Source of the DNA: an uncultured Lachnospiraceae bacterium
GTDB taxonomy: Bacteria > Bacillota > Clostridia > Lachnospirales > Lachnospiraceae
Reading direction: 5' to 3'
NCBI GenBank assembly: GCA_937920345.1
Contig: CALGVA010000031.1
Span: 1 to 64,000, forward strand
DNA: 64,000 nt
The notes under the pieces were generated by a model. It made no database searches, was not told the DNA's origin, and saw nothing but the letters and a program-made list of their open reading frames with translations. Shown piece by piece: positions 34,503 to 43,483 of the stretch (positions are counted from its first letter, which is position 1; every line of letters begins with the position of its first letter). Both the position numbers and the translations under genes were made by a program.

Positions 34503-35681
34503 TCAAGTGATACCTGTCCGGTCGAACCCGGTGCAGTCTCCCGTGCGGTAAAATGTACGATATGCCGCCGCCTGTGTCTGCACATCAAATCCTGCTTCGC
34601 GCATGATCCGGTATGTGTTTCGCCGCTCATAATCCGCCGCCTCCGCTATGCACTCCGCCCAGATCCCGGCAGGCTGATCGATGCGCAGATACGTCACCAG
34701 ATCAGTCGCCGCCGCTTCCCGCGTGACCGTATCGGACACGAAACATTTAAGCCCCGCCGCCTGCGCCTCCACCAGCACACCCGGCAGCCCTTCAAAATAC
34801 GAAGGAAGCAGGAAAATATCCATCGCCTGATAATATGCCTGCGGCTGTTTCTGATTACCGAGAAATCTGACCTTATCACTGATTCCCAGCTCGCCGCACT
34901 TCGCCCTTATGTGCTCCTGATCCGGTCCCTCTCCCAATAGCAGCAGCACCGCATCCTGTCTGATCTTACATAATGCTGCAAAGATATCGATCAGATAGGG
35001 ATGATTTTTCTGATAGTTAAAGCGTCCCACATGACCGATCACAAGTTCATCCGTCAGCCCCAGACGTCCCCGCACCTGATCACGCAGTCCGGAATCATAC
35101 GTAAAAGCCGCGGCGTCGATAGCGTTGTGGATAATCTTCACGCTGCCGGTCCGTACCGCCTCTTTACCGAATACGTCCTCTCCCGCGAGTGTAGAACAGG
35201 CAAAACAATAATCCGCCTTCCGCGCCAGTCCTCTCCGGAAGAACTTCGTCGCAATTCCTTTCATTCCCTTCTCCACGCCCGCATTTCTGGCGTGCGCCAC
35301 CGTAACCGGGATACCGTAACGCTTAGCAACCGGCAGATAAATTCCTGCCGTACTGGTCATATGCCCCTGTACCACCCGAAACTCGTGATGCTTCCTGAAA
35401 AATTCCCGCACCGCCCTGTGATAAGTCAGGTAATTATATACTTTGAACCTGGGAAGCACATAAATCTGCCCGCCAAGCTTACGAATCTCCTCATCGTAAA
35501 ACTGCGGTTTTCTTGCACGCACATCACCACAAATGCCCCTGTTCACAGCTTCGCTGTGAACCAGAAAATCAAACTGGATTTCCTTCTGGTCCATCTGGCG
35601 GTATAGATCCATAATACGGCTCTCCGCGCCGCCAAGCCCGACGCCGCCGAGTACATGCAGAACGTGAATAGTTTCTGACAT
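34503..35681 (-). CDS. GT4 glycosyltransferase
   Basis: 392 residues: IHVLHVLGGVGLGGAESRIMDL, a conserved HARN segment near residue 140 (VTVAHARNAGV), VIGHVGRFNYQKNHPYLI, EX7E EGLPGVLVEAQAAGL near 290. Resembles EpsF/EpsD-type transferases of Gram-positive exopolysaccharide loci. AAAGG seven bases before the ATG. First of the three GT4 genes after the formyltransferase; it is the largest and may use the modified sugar, by position only. Confidence 0.88.
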   Translation of the reverse strand: MSETIHVLHVLGGVGLGGAESRIMDLYRQMDQKEIQFDFLVHSEAVNRGICGDVRARKPQFYDEEIRKLGGQIYVLPRFKVYNYLTYHRAVREFFRKHHEFRVVQGHMTSTAGIYLPVAKRYGIPVTVAHARNAGVEKGMKGIATKFFRRGLARKADYCFACSTLAGEDVFGKEAVRTGSVKIIHNAIDAAAFTYDSGLRDQVRGRLGLTDELVIGHVGRFNYQKNHPYLIDIFAALCKIRQDAVLLLLGEGPDQEHIRAKCGELGISDKVRFLGNQKQPQAYYQAMDIFLLPSYFEGLPGVLVEAQAAGLKCFVSDTVTREAAATDLVTYLRIDQPAGIWAECIAEAADYERRNTYRIMREAGFDVQTQAAAYRTFYRTGDCTGFDRTGIT

Positions 35682-35743
35682 AATCCTGCCTTTCTGTCCT
35701 TTATTTTTCAGTAACATCCGTTACGATATTGTGCCGCCATACC

Positions 35744-36664
35744 CTACGCCAGCACATCCCCCACTCTGATCTGTCTCTCACTCTCATACCTGTCGATCAA
35801 CAGCGAACCGTCCACCGTGCGCACCACCGGTTTGCCGTCGAATATATCAATCACCTCACCCGGCGCATAAGCCGAGAAATCAATCATCTCATCGAACGGA
35901 TGAGCTTCCCACACCGTCACCTGCTTCTCCCCGATCATGGCATATGCTCCCGGGAAAGGCGCCGCAACGCCGCGGATCAAATTGTAAATCTCCCTTGTTC
36001 TCGCATGAAAATCGATCTTCCCGTCTGCTGCCGTCCGCTTCTGATACCACGAATCATAATCCTTAGACTCTGTGCGGATTACAATATGATCCTCCTGATA
36101 TGCCTGAAGCAGTCTGCGAATCAGATTCTTGGAACAGATCATATTCTTGTACTGCGCCGTCCGGATGTCGTCATGCGGCGTAATCGAAAACATCTCCGTC
36201 GCAAATACATTCGGGCTGTCCGCCTTCTCATCATACCTGAACATATTCAGATTAAATCTGGTATCCCCGAGAATAATCGACCAGTTGAGCGGTGACCTTC
36301 CCCGTCCGAAGGGCAGATACCCGCAGTTGCCATGGAATCCGTATATTCCGTACTGAAATGCATCCAGAACCGACGGCGGGATCAGTCTCTGCCATCCCAT
36401 GGAGATGCCGATATCAAATTCGTTCTCCTGTATAAACTTCTGCGTTTTCTCATCTGTCAGAAAATAACTGTCCGCCTCATGCACAGGAATCCCGTATTGC
36501 TCCGTCAGAACCGACAGCCCCTTATACCCTGACACCTGGTTCTTCTTCGTCACCTCCGGACTGATCGTGATTACCAGATCCACCGGGCAGATCTGCTCCT
36601 GTATGAAGTTCACAATGTTCTCCGAAGTGTCTTTTACCCCGAATACCACTACCTTGTATTTCAT
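35744..36664 (-). CDS. sugar N-formyltransferase (Fmt-like fold)
   Basis: 306 residues with the formyltransferase N-domain and a short C-terminal domain. YKVVVFGVKDTSENIVNF opens the Rossmann fold; the active-site strand reads YGFHGNCGYLPFGRGRSP followed by NWSIILGDT, and the catalytic Asp lies in DEKADSPN. Fmt-type enzymes use Asn-His-Asp and 10-formyl-tetrahydrofolate; the Asn two places before the His is Gly here (GFH), as I recall for a subgroup in surface-glycan loci. Too short and divergent for the initiator-tRNA enzyme, and it sits among sugar genes. GGGAGG precedes the ATG. Likely substrate: a free amine on a nucleotide sugar (2-amino uronic acid or 4-amino dideoxy sugar). Confidence 0.8.
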   Translation of the reverse strand: MKYKVVVFGVKDTSENIVNFIQEQICPVDLVITISPEVTKKNQVSGYKGLSVLTEQYGIPVHEADSYFLTDEKTQKFIQENEFDIGISMGWQRLIPPSVLDAFQYGIYGFHGNCGYLPFGRGRSPLNWSIILGDTRFNLNMFRYDEKADSPNVFATEMFSITPHDDIRTAQYKNMICSKNLIRRLLQAYQEDHIVIRTESKDYDSWYQKRTAADGKIDFHARTREIYNLIRGVAAPFPGAYAMIGEKQVTVWEAHPFDEMIDFSAYAPGEVIDIFDGKPVVRTVDGSLLIDRYESERQIRVGDVLA

Positions 36665-36768
36665 CCTGTTCCTCCCGTATTCTTTAATACTGTCCAAGGA
36701 CCTTTTTCATTTTTTCTATCCTTCCAGACCGGCACAAGTCCCGTGCTTGAAAATTCTGGTTTTCCGGC

Positions 36769-37692
36769 TTATTCCTTCTGCAGATAGTGCTCGTACAGAT
36801 AATCCTGCATATTCACATATTCCTGCACCCGCGTATAGTTATCCAGCACCGCAGGCAGCTTCGCCTCATAAGTCTCCTGTGTACACTCCCTGATCCTGCG
36901 TTTCGCCTCCTCGATATCGGGCTTTTCCAGAAGGATCATGCCGTCCGTATTAAAAAAATCACCGATCTTTCTCGCCCCCAGATACACGGGGATCGTCTGC
37001 GCCGCCAGGCAGCTCGTAAGCCGCTCCGAAAAATAATAGTCCGAAACATCATTCTCAATAATCAGTGAGAAGCGGTAACGGTCCAGCGTCTCGTCCACAC
37101 TCTGCACATAATCTCCGCCGTCAAACCGACCGTATGTATCGGCCAGCTGTTCTTTCTTACACGTTCTGGCGAGTTCCAGACGAAATCTGTGGAGCTCGCA
37201 CATAGTCTTATCCGAGGACAGAATGGACAAATCACGGTCTTTTCCCGTATACAGCCCTTCCTTCATCTCCCTATTCCAGATTCCCGCCGCAATCGGATAA
37301 AATCTGGCATTTTCAATCTCATTGAGAATCCGCTCGTCATAGGTAAAAACATAGCGAAACTCCCGCTCCAGTCCTCTGTGCTTATGAAACACCTCATAGT
37401 CCTGCGGCACGATCGTGCGGGATTCCGTCAGCATACCGTATTTGACCGACGGCTTTCCCAGCGGGTGCGCCATGGATTCCGGTCCGTAGAAGTGCGTATC
37501 CAGACCGTAATTATACCGGTCCCAGAAAAAATATCTGCCCTCATGCCCGAAAGGGGCATGTCTTGAGTGCCTGTTCTTAATGAAATAGGTCTCAAGAGGC
37601 TGCCCCTCCGCATTATAGATTCTAGGCATAGTACCGTCTATCGCATACTCTCTGGCTATCTGTATGCGATAGCTTCCGATTCTTAACTCCAT
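36769..37692 (-). CDS. GT10-like (alpha-1,3/4-fucosyltransferase fold) transferase
   Basis: 307 residues. The C-terminal half has the donor-binding pattern of GT10: YRFSLIIENDVSDYYFSERL, then TSCLAAQTIPVYLGARKIGDFF with the conserved acidic and Lys/Arg positions. The N-terminal acceptor domain is divergent (FWDRYNYGLDTHFYGPESM). Known GT10 enzymes move L-fucose from GDP-fucose in alpha-1,3/4 linkage; divergent members may use other donors. GTAGGAG precedes the ATG. Gaps either side are short and without signals. Confidence 0.72.
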   Translation of the reverse strand: MELRIGSYRIQIAREYAIDGTMPRIYNAEGQPLETYFIKNRHSRHAPFGHEGRYFFWDRYNYGLDTHFYGPESMAHPLGKPSVKYGMLTESRTIVPQDYEVFHKHRGLEREFRYVFTYDERILNEIENARFYPIAAGIWNREMKEGLYTGKDRDLSILSSDKTMCELHRFRLELARTCKKEQLADTYGRFDGGDYVQSVDETLDRYRFSLIIENDVSDYYFSERLTSCLAAQTIPVYLGARKIGDFFNTDGMILLEKPDIEEAKRRIRECTQETYEAKLPAVLDNYTRVQEYVNMQDYLYEHYLQKE

Positions 37693-37701
37693 ACGTTTCT
37701 C

Positions 37702-38679
37702 CTACGCAAGGTATTCCTTATACCAGTCGATCGCCAGTGCGATTCCCCTCTCGAAATCAAACTCCGGATTATAGCCAAGCAGTTCCCGCGCCTTGCTGAT
37801 ATCCGCGTTGGAATCCCGCACGTCACCCTTTCGGGCAGGTCCGTAATGAGGCTCCACTTTTTTACCCAGCGCCTCGCAGAGATATTTGTAAATATCGTTC
37901 AGGAACAGTCTGCCGCCGGCGCCGATGTTATATGCCTGCCCCGCCGCATCGGAAGAAGCCTTGCAGGCGCGCAGATTGGCCTCAATCACATTATCGATAT
38001 AGGTAAAATCTCTCGACTGCATACCGTCTCCGTTAATGGTGGGCACTTCACCGTGGAGAAGCTGTTTCAGAAACTTCGGTATCACGGCGGCATACATGCC
38101 GTCCGGATCCTGTCTGCGTCCGAATACATTAAAATACCGCAGTCCGTAGGTATCCAGCCCGTACAGTTCCTTATACAACCGTCCGTACTCCTCATCCACT
38201 TTCTTCGTCAGCGCATAGGGGGAGATCACATTGCCCTCCTGCCCCTCTTTCTTCGGGAGCGTAGTCGAATCACCATACACGGAAGAACTGGACGCGTAGA
38301 CAAACTTCTTCACGCCGCACGTTCTCGCCGCCTCCATCATATTTAAGGTGCCGCGTATGTTGATCTCTTCATACAGAAGCGGCATCTCAATACTGCGCGG
38401 CACACTGCCCCAGGCCGCCTGATTCAACACATAATCCACGCCGTCCATAGCCGCCTTACAGGTCTCCAGATCCCTGATGTCACCCTCGATAAAGGTAAAT
38501 CTGTCATTCTTCGTGAGCGGCTCAATATTCTCATATTTTCCAGTAGAAAGATTGTCGAGGCAGCGCACGGTATACCCCATGTCGATCAACGCCTCACAGA
38601 TATTGGAACCGATAAAACCTGCCCCGCCGCCTACCAGAAACACACTCTCTGCATCAAATTTTACATCACGATATCCCAT
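37702..38679 (-). CDS. nucleotide-sugar 4-epimerase (WbpP/GalE-like SDR)
   Basis: 325 residues, extended short-chain dehydrogenase. VFLVGGGAGFIGSN binds NAD; NQAAWGSVPRSIE, then the catalytic Ser-Tyr-Lys set VYASSSSVYGDSTT and YALTKKVDEEYG; FNVFGRRQDPDG and YNIGAGG near residue 250. This pattern is that of WbpP/Gne-type UDP-GlcNAc(A) 4-epimerases (the SVPRSIE loop is typical), rather than galactose-only GalE. GGAGGAG four bases before the second in-frame ATG decides the start. Near the dehydrogenase gene, so UDP-GlcNAcA to UDP-GalNAcA is the likely reaction, or UDP-GlcNAc to UDP-GalNAc before oxidation. Confidence 0.88.
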   Translation of the reverse strand: MGYRDVKFDAESVFLVGGGAGFIGSNICEALIDMGYTVRCLDNLSTGKYENIEPLTKNDRFTFIEGDIRDLETCKAAMDGVDYVLNQAAWGSVPRSIEMPLLYEEINIRGTLNMMEAARTCGVKKFVYASSSSVYGDSTTLPKKEGQEGNVISPYALTKKVDEEYGRLYKELYGLDTYGLRYFNVFGRRQDPDGMYAAVIPKFLKQLLHGEVPTINGDGMQSRDFTYIDNVIEANLRACKASSDAAGQAYNIGAGGRLFLNDIYKYLCEALGKKVEPHYGPARKGDVRDSNADISKARELLGYNPEFDFERGIALAIDWYKEYLA

Positions 38680-38722
38680 TTTCTCCTCCATTCCGAAATC
38701 TTTATCATTATAACGCCCAAGA

Positions 38723-40078
38723 CTAAGAATCAGACTTGTGCCATTGCTCCCTGACTAACAGAAACAGACCCGTGTAGAAAATCGAAAATCCATAGATCAT
38801 ATACCGCGACAGGCACATGATCGTCATGGACGTGGCACAGACATTCGCCGCGATAAAGAGCAGCGCAACACCTGTCACAAATGCGGCATCTCTTCGCTTC
38901 CTTCCGCGCAGTACCTGCCACACGGCAAGCCCGACCGCCATCCCGTAAAGAACCGCCGCCAACCAGTTGATCACAGGATGCACCACCGCAATGCTTCTGA
39001 TAAATCCATGCACGCACAGCAGGATATAGTCATATAACCATTGTCTCAAACACACCGGAAGAAGTCCGGCAATCATGCTTCCTGCCAGCTCATCTGACAT
39101 ACTGCTTTGCTGATAATAATCCACCTCGCCGAGTCCAAAGAAATAAGCTGTCAGATTCGCTTCCAGCACCCGGAACTTCAGTTCGTCATGGCATCCTTCC
39201 AGATGCGCCGCCCGCTCTGCCAGGGTTCTGCCCCCGTATTTATAGTTCAGTTCTCCGGCATCCGCCTCCGCATAGAAAAGGTCAAAAAATTCCCGCTCGA
39301 GGCTGCCTGTTGCAAACACCTCTCCATCCTCCTCATCACAGGCATAGATCACGTTCGTCAGTGTATTGACCTGCGCATAGGTGTTTCCCATAAAATAACC
39401 CGTTACGCCGTAATTATACACGTGAATCGTCAGACTGCGCAGCCCGAATGTCAGCAAAACCGTTACTACGGGTATGAATAAGATTCTATATTTTTTGTGC
39501 GCCAGCATCTGCAGGCATACGATCACCATCCACATCAGGATCGTAGTCATCATCTGTCCTCTGGTCATGGACAGCAGGAACGCGAGCAGCAGGCTTAAGA
39601 CCGCATCCCGCCTGTGACGCTCAAACAGCATACGCAGCAGAAAATACAGGAAAAAGTGAAAGAGCGGAATGCACAGCGCCTCGCTCATCACCGAATTTTC
39701 CAGAAAAATGTGCAGTGCGGATACATACCGCGTCATCAGATGCGGCACCAGATGCAGCAGAACCACCAGCAGTTCTTCCCACAACCGCAGGCCAAAATGC
39801 GCCGCAACGTACCCGGCAAACAGCCAGATCCCGACCGCAGTCAACACATTCTGCACTGCTGCGGCCACCGTCAGATATCCGTCACCGCATATTGTACGAA
39901 ACAGAGCCAGAAACAGCGGGTACAGCGGTTCCCGGTGTATATGCATCGTGATATACTGCTCGGAATCATTATAGACTCCCACCCCGCAGACTGCCAGCAT
40001 CCCCAGAAAAAATATGAGCAGCCCTGAAAGTATGCACCCTGATTTAATTACTTGTGTTCTTTTCTCTACAGTCTCCAA
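38723..40078 (-). CDS. polytopic membrane protein, possible GT-C transferase
   Basis: 451 residues with about ten membrane segments. The first outer loop reads YNDSEQYITMHIHREPLYPLF; an acidic pair followed by RxPLYP is a feature of ArnT/PMT-like GT-C enzymes. A large outer loop lies at about 240-320. The only start giving a full first membrane segment is TTG with GAGG ten bases upstream, overlapping the dehydrogenase stop by 13 bases; the next ATG would cut that segment. No named family recognised. It may add a sugar to the exported chain. Confidence 0.6.
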   Translation of the reverse strand: METVEKRTQVIKSGCILSGLLIFFLGMLAVCGVGVYNDSEQYITMHIHREPLYPLFLALFRTICGDGYLTVAAAVQNVLTAVGIWLFAGYVAAHFGLRLWEELLVVLLHLVPHLMTRYVSALHIFLENSVMSEALCIPLFHFFLYFLLRMLFERHRRDAVLSLLLAFLLSMTRGQMMTTILMWMVIVCLQMLAHKKYRILFIPVVTVLLTFGLRSLTIHVYNYGVTGYFMGNTYAQVNTLTNVIYACDEEDGEVFATGSLEREFFDLFYAEADAGELNYKYGGRTLAERAAHLEGCHDELKFRVLEANLTAYFFGLGEVDYYQQSSMSDELAGSMIAGLLPVCLRQWLYDYILLCVHGFIRSIAVVHPVINWLAAVLYGMAVGLAVWQVLRGRKRRDAAFVTGVALLFIAANVCATSMTIMCLSRYMIYGFSIFYTGLFLLVREQWHKSDS

Positions 40079-41382
40079 TACAGATAATCCTCTGTCAGGT
40101 ATTCTTTCCTGTCTAACAGTCCTTTAATATCCAGCAAAACCTTACGCTTATGTGACGGTGCATAGAATGCCGCGATCTGCTCCCTGTCAAGCTTCAGGAA
40201 ATCGTCGTGCGCTACCGCGATGATCACCGCGTCCATGCCCCTGACTTCTTCCATTGTCTGAAAAGTGATCCCGTACAGCCTTTTCGCCTCATCTGCATCC
40301 GCCGCAGGATCCACCACCATGGGAGTGATTCCGTATTCCCCCAGTTCTTTATAGATATCGATCACCTTCGTGTTTCTCGTATCGGGGCAGTTCTCCTTAA
40401 ATGTAAAACCAAGAATCGCCACACGGGCACGCTTGACCGGAATATCCGCCCTGATCAGGCTCTTTACGAGGCTTTCCGCTACATATTTACCCATATCATC
40501 ATTAATGCGGCGGCCCGACAGGATGATCTGCGAGTGGTATCCCAGTTCCTCTGCTTTATAGGTCAGATAATAAGGATCTACGCCGATACAGTGACCGCCT
40601 ACAAGACCGGGCATGAATTTCAGGAAGTTCCACTTCGTCCCGGCGGCATCCAGTACTGCCTTCGTGTCGATATCCATCTTGTGAAAAATCATAGAAAGTT
40701 CATTCATAAACGCAATGTTGATATCCCGCTGGCTGTTCTCAATCACCTTCGCAGCCTCCGCCACCTTGATGGATTCCGCACGGTACACGCCCGCCTCCAC
40801 CACCAGCTCATATACTCTGGCTATGGTATCTAACGTCTCCTCGTCCATGCCGGATACGATCTTCGTGATGGTTTCCAATCTGTGTACCTTATCCCCCGGA
40901 TTGATCCGCTCCGGAGAATAGCCGATCTTGAAATCCACACCACACTTCAGTCCGGATTCCTCTTCCAGAATCGGCACGCAGATCTCCTCCGTGACACCGG
41001 GATATACCGTCGATTCAAATACCACGACAGAACCTTTCATCAGGTTCTGTCCCAGAATGCGGCTGGCGCCCTCCACCGGTGTCAAATCCGGCGTGTGATC
41101 GTCATTGACCGGCGTCGGTACGGCTACGATATGAAACTTCGCCTCCCGCAGTTTCGCGGGATCAGCCGTAAATTCTACCTTCGTATTTCTAATCACCTCA
41201 TCGCCCACTTCATTGGTCGGATCGATCCCGTTCTGATACAACTCGATCTTCTTCTCATTGAGGTCGAATCCCACCACGCCTATCTTTCTCGCAAAAGCGA
41301 CGGCAATCGGCATACCTACATAACCGAGTCCCACCAGAGATACTTTTTCTTCTCCCTTTACAATCTTTTCATATAAGTCCAT
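40066..41382 (-). CDS. UDP-N-acetylhexosamine 6-dehydrogenase (WbpO/TviB-like)
   Basis: 438 residues, UDP-glucose/GDP-mannose dehydrogenase superfamily. GLGYVGMPIAVAFA binds NAD near residue 20; VPTPVNDDHTPDL, SPERINPGDKVHRL, AAKVIENSQRDINIA, and the catalytic Cys in LVGGHCIGVDPYYL near residue 260. The ERINPGD and IENSQRD features fit the WbpO/TviB group that oxidises UDP-GlcNAc or UDP-GalNAc to the uronic acid with 2 NAD+. GGAGG precedes the ATG. With the neighbouring 4-epimerase it supplies an N-acetylhexosaminuronic acid donor. Confidence 0.9.
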   Translation of the reverse strand: MDLYEKIVKGEEKVSLVGLGYVGMPIAVAFARKIGVVGFDLNEKKIELYQNGIDPTNEVGDEVIRNTKVEFTADPAKLREAKFHIVAVPTPVNDDHTPDLTPVEGASRILGQNLMKGSVVVFESTVYPGVTEEICVPILEEESGLKCGVDFKIGYSPERINPGDKVHRLETITKIVSGMDEETLDTIARVYELVVEAGVYRAESIKVAEAAKVIENSQRDINIAFMNELSMIFHKMDIDTKAVLDAAGTKWNFLKFMPGLVGGHCIGVDPYYLTYKAEELGYHSQIILSGRRINDDMGKYVAESLVKSLIRADIPVKRARVAILGFTFKENCPDTRNTKVIDIYKELGEYGITPMVVDPAADADEAKRLYGITFQTMEEVRGMDAVIIAVAHDDFLKLDREQIAAFYAPSHKRKVLLDIKGLLDRKEYLTEDYLYWRL

Positions 41383-42475
41383 TTTTTTCCTCCACTCCGA
41401 TAATGTTCCTTACCTCGTCCATATATTCCCCCGTCACAAGCTTACGGTCGAATTCCCGTTCCATCTTCTCTCTGCCTGCCCGCCCCATCGCGGCACGCTC
41501 ATCGACAGAAAGCGCCAGGAATTTCTTCATCGCCCCGATCAGCTCGTCCGCATGACCGGGCGTAAAACCGAAGCCGGTCCTGCCATCCTCGAAAGCCTCC
41601 AGACAGCCGCTGATATTCGAAGCGATCACCGGTCTTCCCGTCGCCGCACCCTCAATCAGCGCATTGGACATTCCTTCATGGAAAGAGGCCACCACAATCG
41701 CACTCGCCGCCGTCAGATAAGGGTGCACCTCTGTATGAAACCCGATCTGGCGCACAACGCCTTCCCGCTCCAGCGCATCCAGCATATCCTGATAATCTTC
41801 ATCGCAGTACCCCATAATATCAAAGATAACCTTATCGCTATGTAACGCTCGCGCCGCCTCGATATACTCCAGAATACCCCGTTCCTTCATCACCCTGCCG
41901 ACAAAGAGGAAATGCGTCTCATCGCCTGACGGATACGGCTCATACTTATGCCTGTCCAGATTTACACCGGAACCCATAACCATCCTCGTCTTCTTCGGCG
42001 TAATGCCAAACCTTTTAAAAATCCCTCTGTTTTCCTCATTCTGAAAGAAAACACATGCGGCACACTTAAGCCCTGTCCTGTACATGGTAACGATTACCTT
42101 CAGGAACATCCCCGTCCGGTCAAAGGCGCCGCCCAGTCCCGTGATCGTGGCGATATATGGAATCCTCCGTCTCGCGGCGGCAAACCCGCCGTATATATTC
42201 GGTTTGATCGTGTACGTCACCACCAGATCGGGCCTCAGTTCCTTCATCAGCCTTTTGTACGCGCGGTACAGTTTCAGATCCTCCAGCGGATTCATGCCCC
42301 TGCGGTTGATTGCCGTCTTCACGATCCGGCACCCTTCTGCCGCCAGTTCCTTCTCTTTCACATCGTCCGGCATACTGACATACACCTCATGCTCCGCCAG
42401 CATCGCCTGCACGAACTCATTGCGGAAATCATACAGTCCGCCGGAAGAATTTGTCAAAACCAGTATTCTGCCCAT
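41369..42475 (-). CDS. GT4 glycosyltransferase (CapM/PglA-like)
   Basis: 368 residues: RILVLTNSSGGLYDFRNEFV, LVVTYTIKPNIYGGFAA, GLGGAF, FLFVGRVMKERGILEYI and EX7E EGMSNALIEGAATGRPVIASN. The KPNIYGG and VTYTIKP elements are those of the CapM/PglA/WbnH group, enzymes that often add the second sugar to an undecaprenyl-PP-linked amino sugar. It lies just after PglC-like and ATP-grasp genes, which supports that role. GGGAG precedes the ATG. Confidence 0.85.
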   Translation of the reverse strand: MGRILVLTNSSGGLYDFRNEFVQAMLAEHEVYVSMPDDVKEKELAAEGCRIVKTAINRRGMNPLEDLKLYRAYKRLMKELRPDLVVTYTIKPNIYGGFAAARRRIPYIATITGLGGAFDRTGMFLKVIVTMYRTGLKCAACVFFQNEENRGIFKRFGITPKKTRMVMGSGVNLDRHKYEPYPSGDETHFLFVGRVMKERGILEYIEAARALHSDKVIFDIMGYCDEDYQDMLDALEREGVVRQIGFHTEVHPYLTAASAIVVASFHEGMSNALIEGAATGRPVIASNISGCLEAFEDGRTGFGFTPGHADELIGAMKKFLALSVDERAAMGRAGREKMEREFDRKLVTGEYMDEVRNIIGVEEKNGLI

Positions 42476-42499
42476 CGTTTTCTCCCATTCCTGTACAGG

Positions 42500-43483
42500 T
42501 TACACTACAATATCTTCTCCGTTCATATCGCGGACCACTATCTCATTATACTTCATCATGCAGATATTTTCCAAATAATTCCCGATATCGACCGGATTCT
42601 CCTGCCCTTCCAGATTGCGGACCACCGACGATGCCATATTGACGCCGCAGGCATACGCGTGCGGATAGCCGCCGCCAAAGCGGGGATTCACCTCAGAAAT
42701 ATAATAGACCCCGCCGATTTCAAAGATATCAATATCAATCATCCCCCGGAAACCGCACGACTCCACGAAACTTCGAATCAGTGCAAACAGGTTCTCATCT
42801 TTAACAGACACGGATTTATCTGTCTCTCCGGCGCGCATCCTGATTTTCTTCTTGACAAAAATCGACGTGCACTTACCGGTTATCATGTCAATATACACGT
42901 CCGCACCGTATTCCTGTCCGTCCATGTACTCCTGTATCATCAGATCATCGTAGAGATCATACAGCACCTCGATCTCCTTACGCCCCTCTACTTTGTTAAT
43001 ATGCAGGCTGGCACTGCCGCACACAGGCTTCACAAACACCGGATAGGAAATCTCTCCCGTCTCCACCGCCTGATAGAAACATTCCTTATCAGAATAGCAT
43101 CTGCCGGTCGGAATCTGCATCCTGCCAAGCAGCTCATACATCCTGTATTTATTCAAACAGGTTTCCACCAGATCATAATCCGATACAACCGGCGTCGTGC
43201 CGACCGCCAGAAATTTGTCCCGTTCTTTCGCCAACATACTCAGTTCCGGATCAATCAGTGAGAATACACCCGTTATTTTTTCTTTTTTACAGATATCCAG
43301 AATCACTTCCATATAATCCGGCGCCGTGATGCGCGGCACCAGATAGAAAGCATCCGCGTCGTAGACAGCCGGTGCCAGATTACTGCAGTCTGTAGCGATC
43401 ACCCTGCCTCTGCCGGCTAATTCTTTTTTAAAATACTGCACGATCTTATTCCGCGTGCCCGCGCTCAATATCAATATATTCAA
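42500..43483 (-). CDS. ATP-grasp ligase
   Basis: 327 residues, CarB/PylC-like ATP-grasp. NILILSAGTRNKIVQYF starts the N-domain; YPVFVKPVCGSASLHI binds ATP; MIQEYMDGQEYGADVYID; and the metal site DIFEIGGVYYISEVNPRFGGGYP near residue 255. Such enzymes join a carboxylate to an amine using ATP. The start is TTG, forming a TTGA overlap with the stop of the PglC-like gene, with an AGG seven bases before it. Its place between PglC-like and second transferase genes suggests it acylates an amino sugar, for example with an amino acid. That is inference: no substrate is readable. Confidence 0.8.
   Translation of the reverse strand: MNILILSAGTRNKIVQYFKKELAGRGRVIATDCSNLAPAVYDADAFYLVPRITAPDYMEVILDICKKEKITGVFSLIDPELSMLAKERDKFLAVGTTPVVSDYDLVETCLNKYRMYELLGRMQIPTGRCYSDKECFYQAVETGEISYPVFVKPVCGSASLHINKVEGRKEIEVLYDLYDDLMIQEYMDGQEYGADVYIDMITGKCTSIFVKKKIRMRAGETDKSVSVKDENLFALIRSFVESCGFRGMIDIDIFEIGGVYYISEVNPRFGGGYPHAYACGVNMASSVVRNLEGQENPVDIGNYLENICMMKYNEIVVRDMNGEDIVV

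Noticed and set aside
35744..36664. Methionyl-tRNA formyltransferase (fmt)
   Set aside because: The active-site strand is divergent (GFHGN), the C-terminal domain is short, and the context is entirely sugar metabolism.
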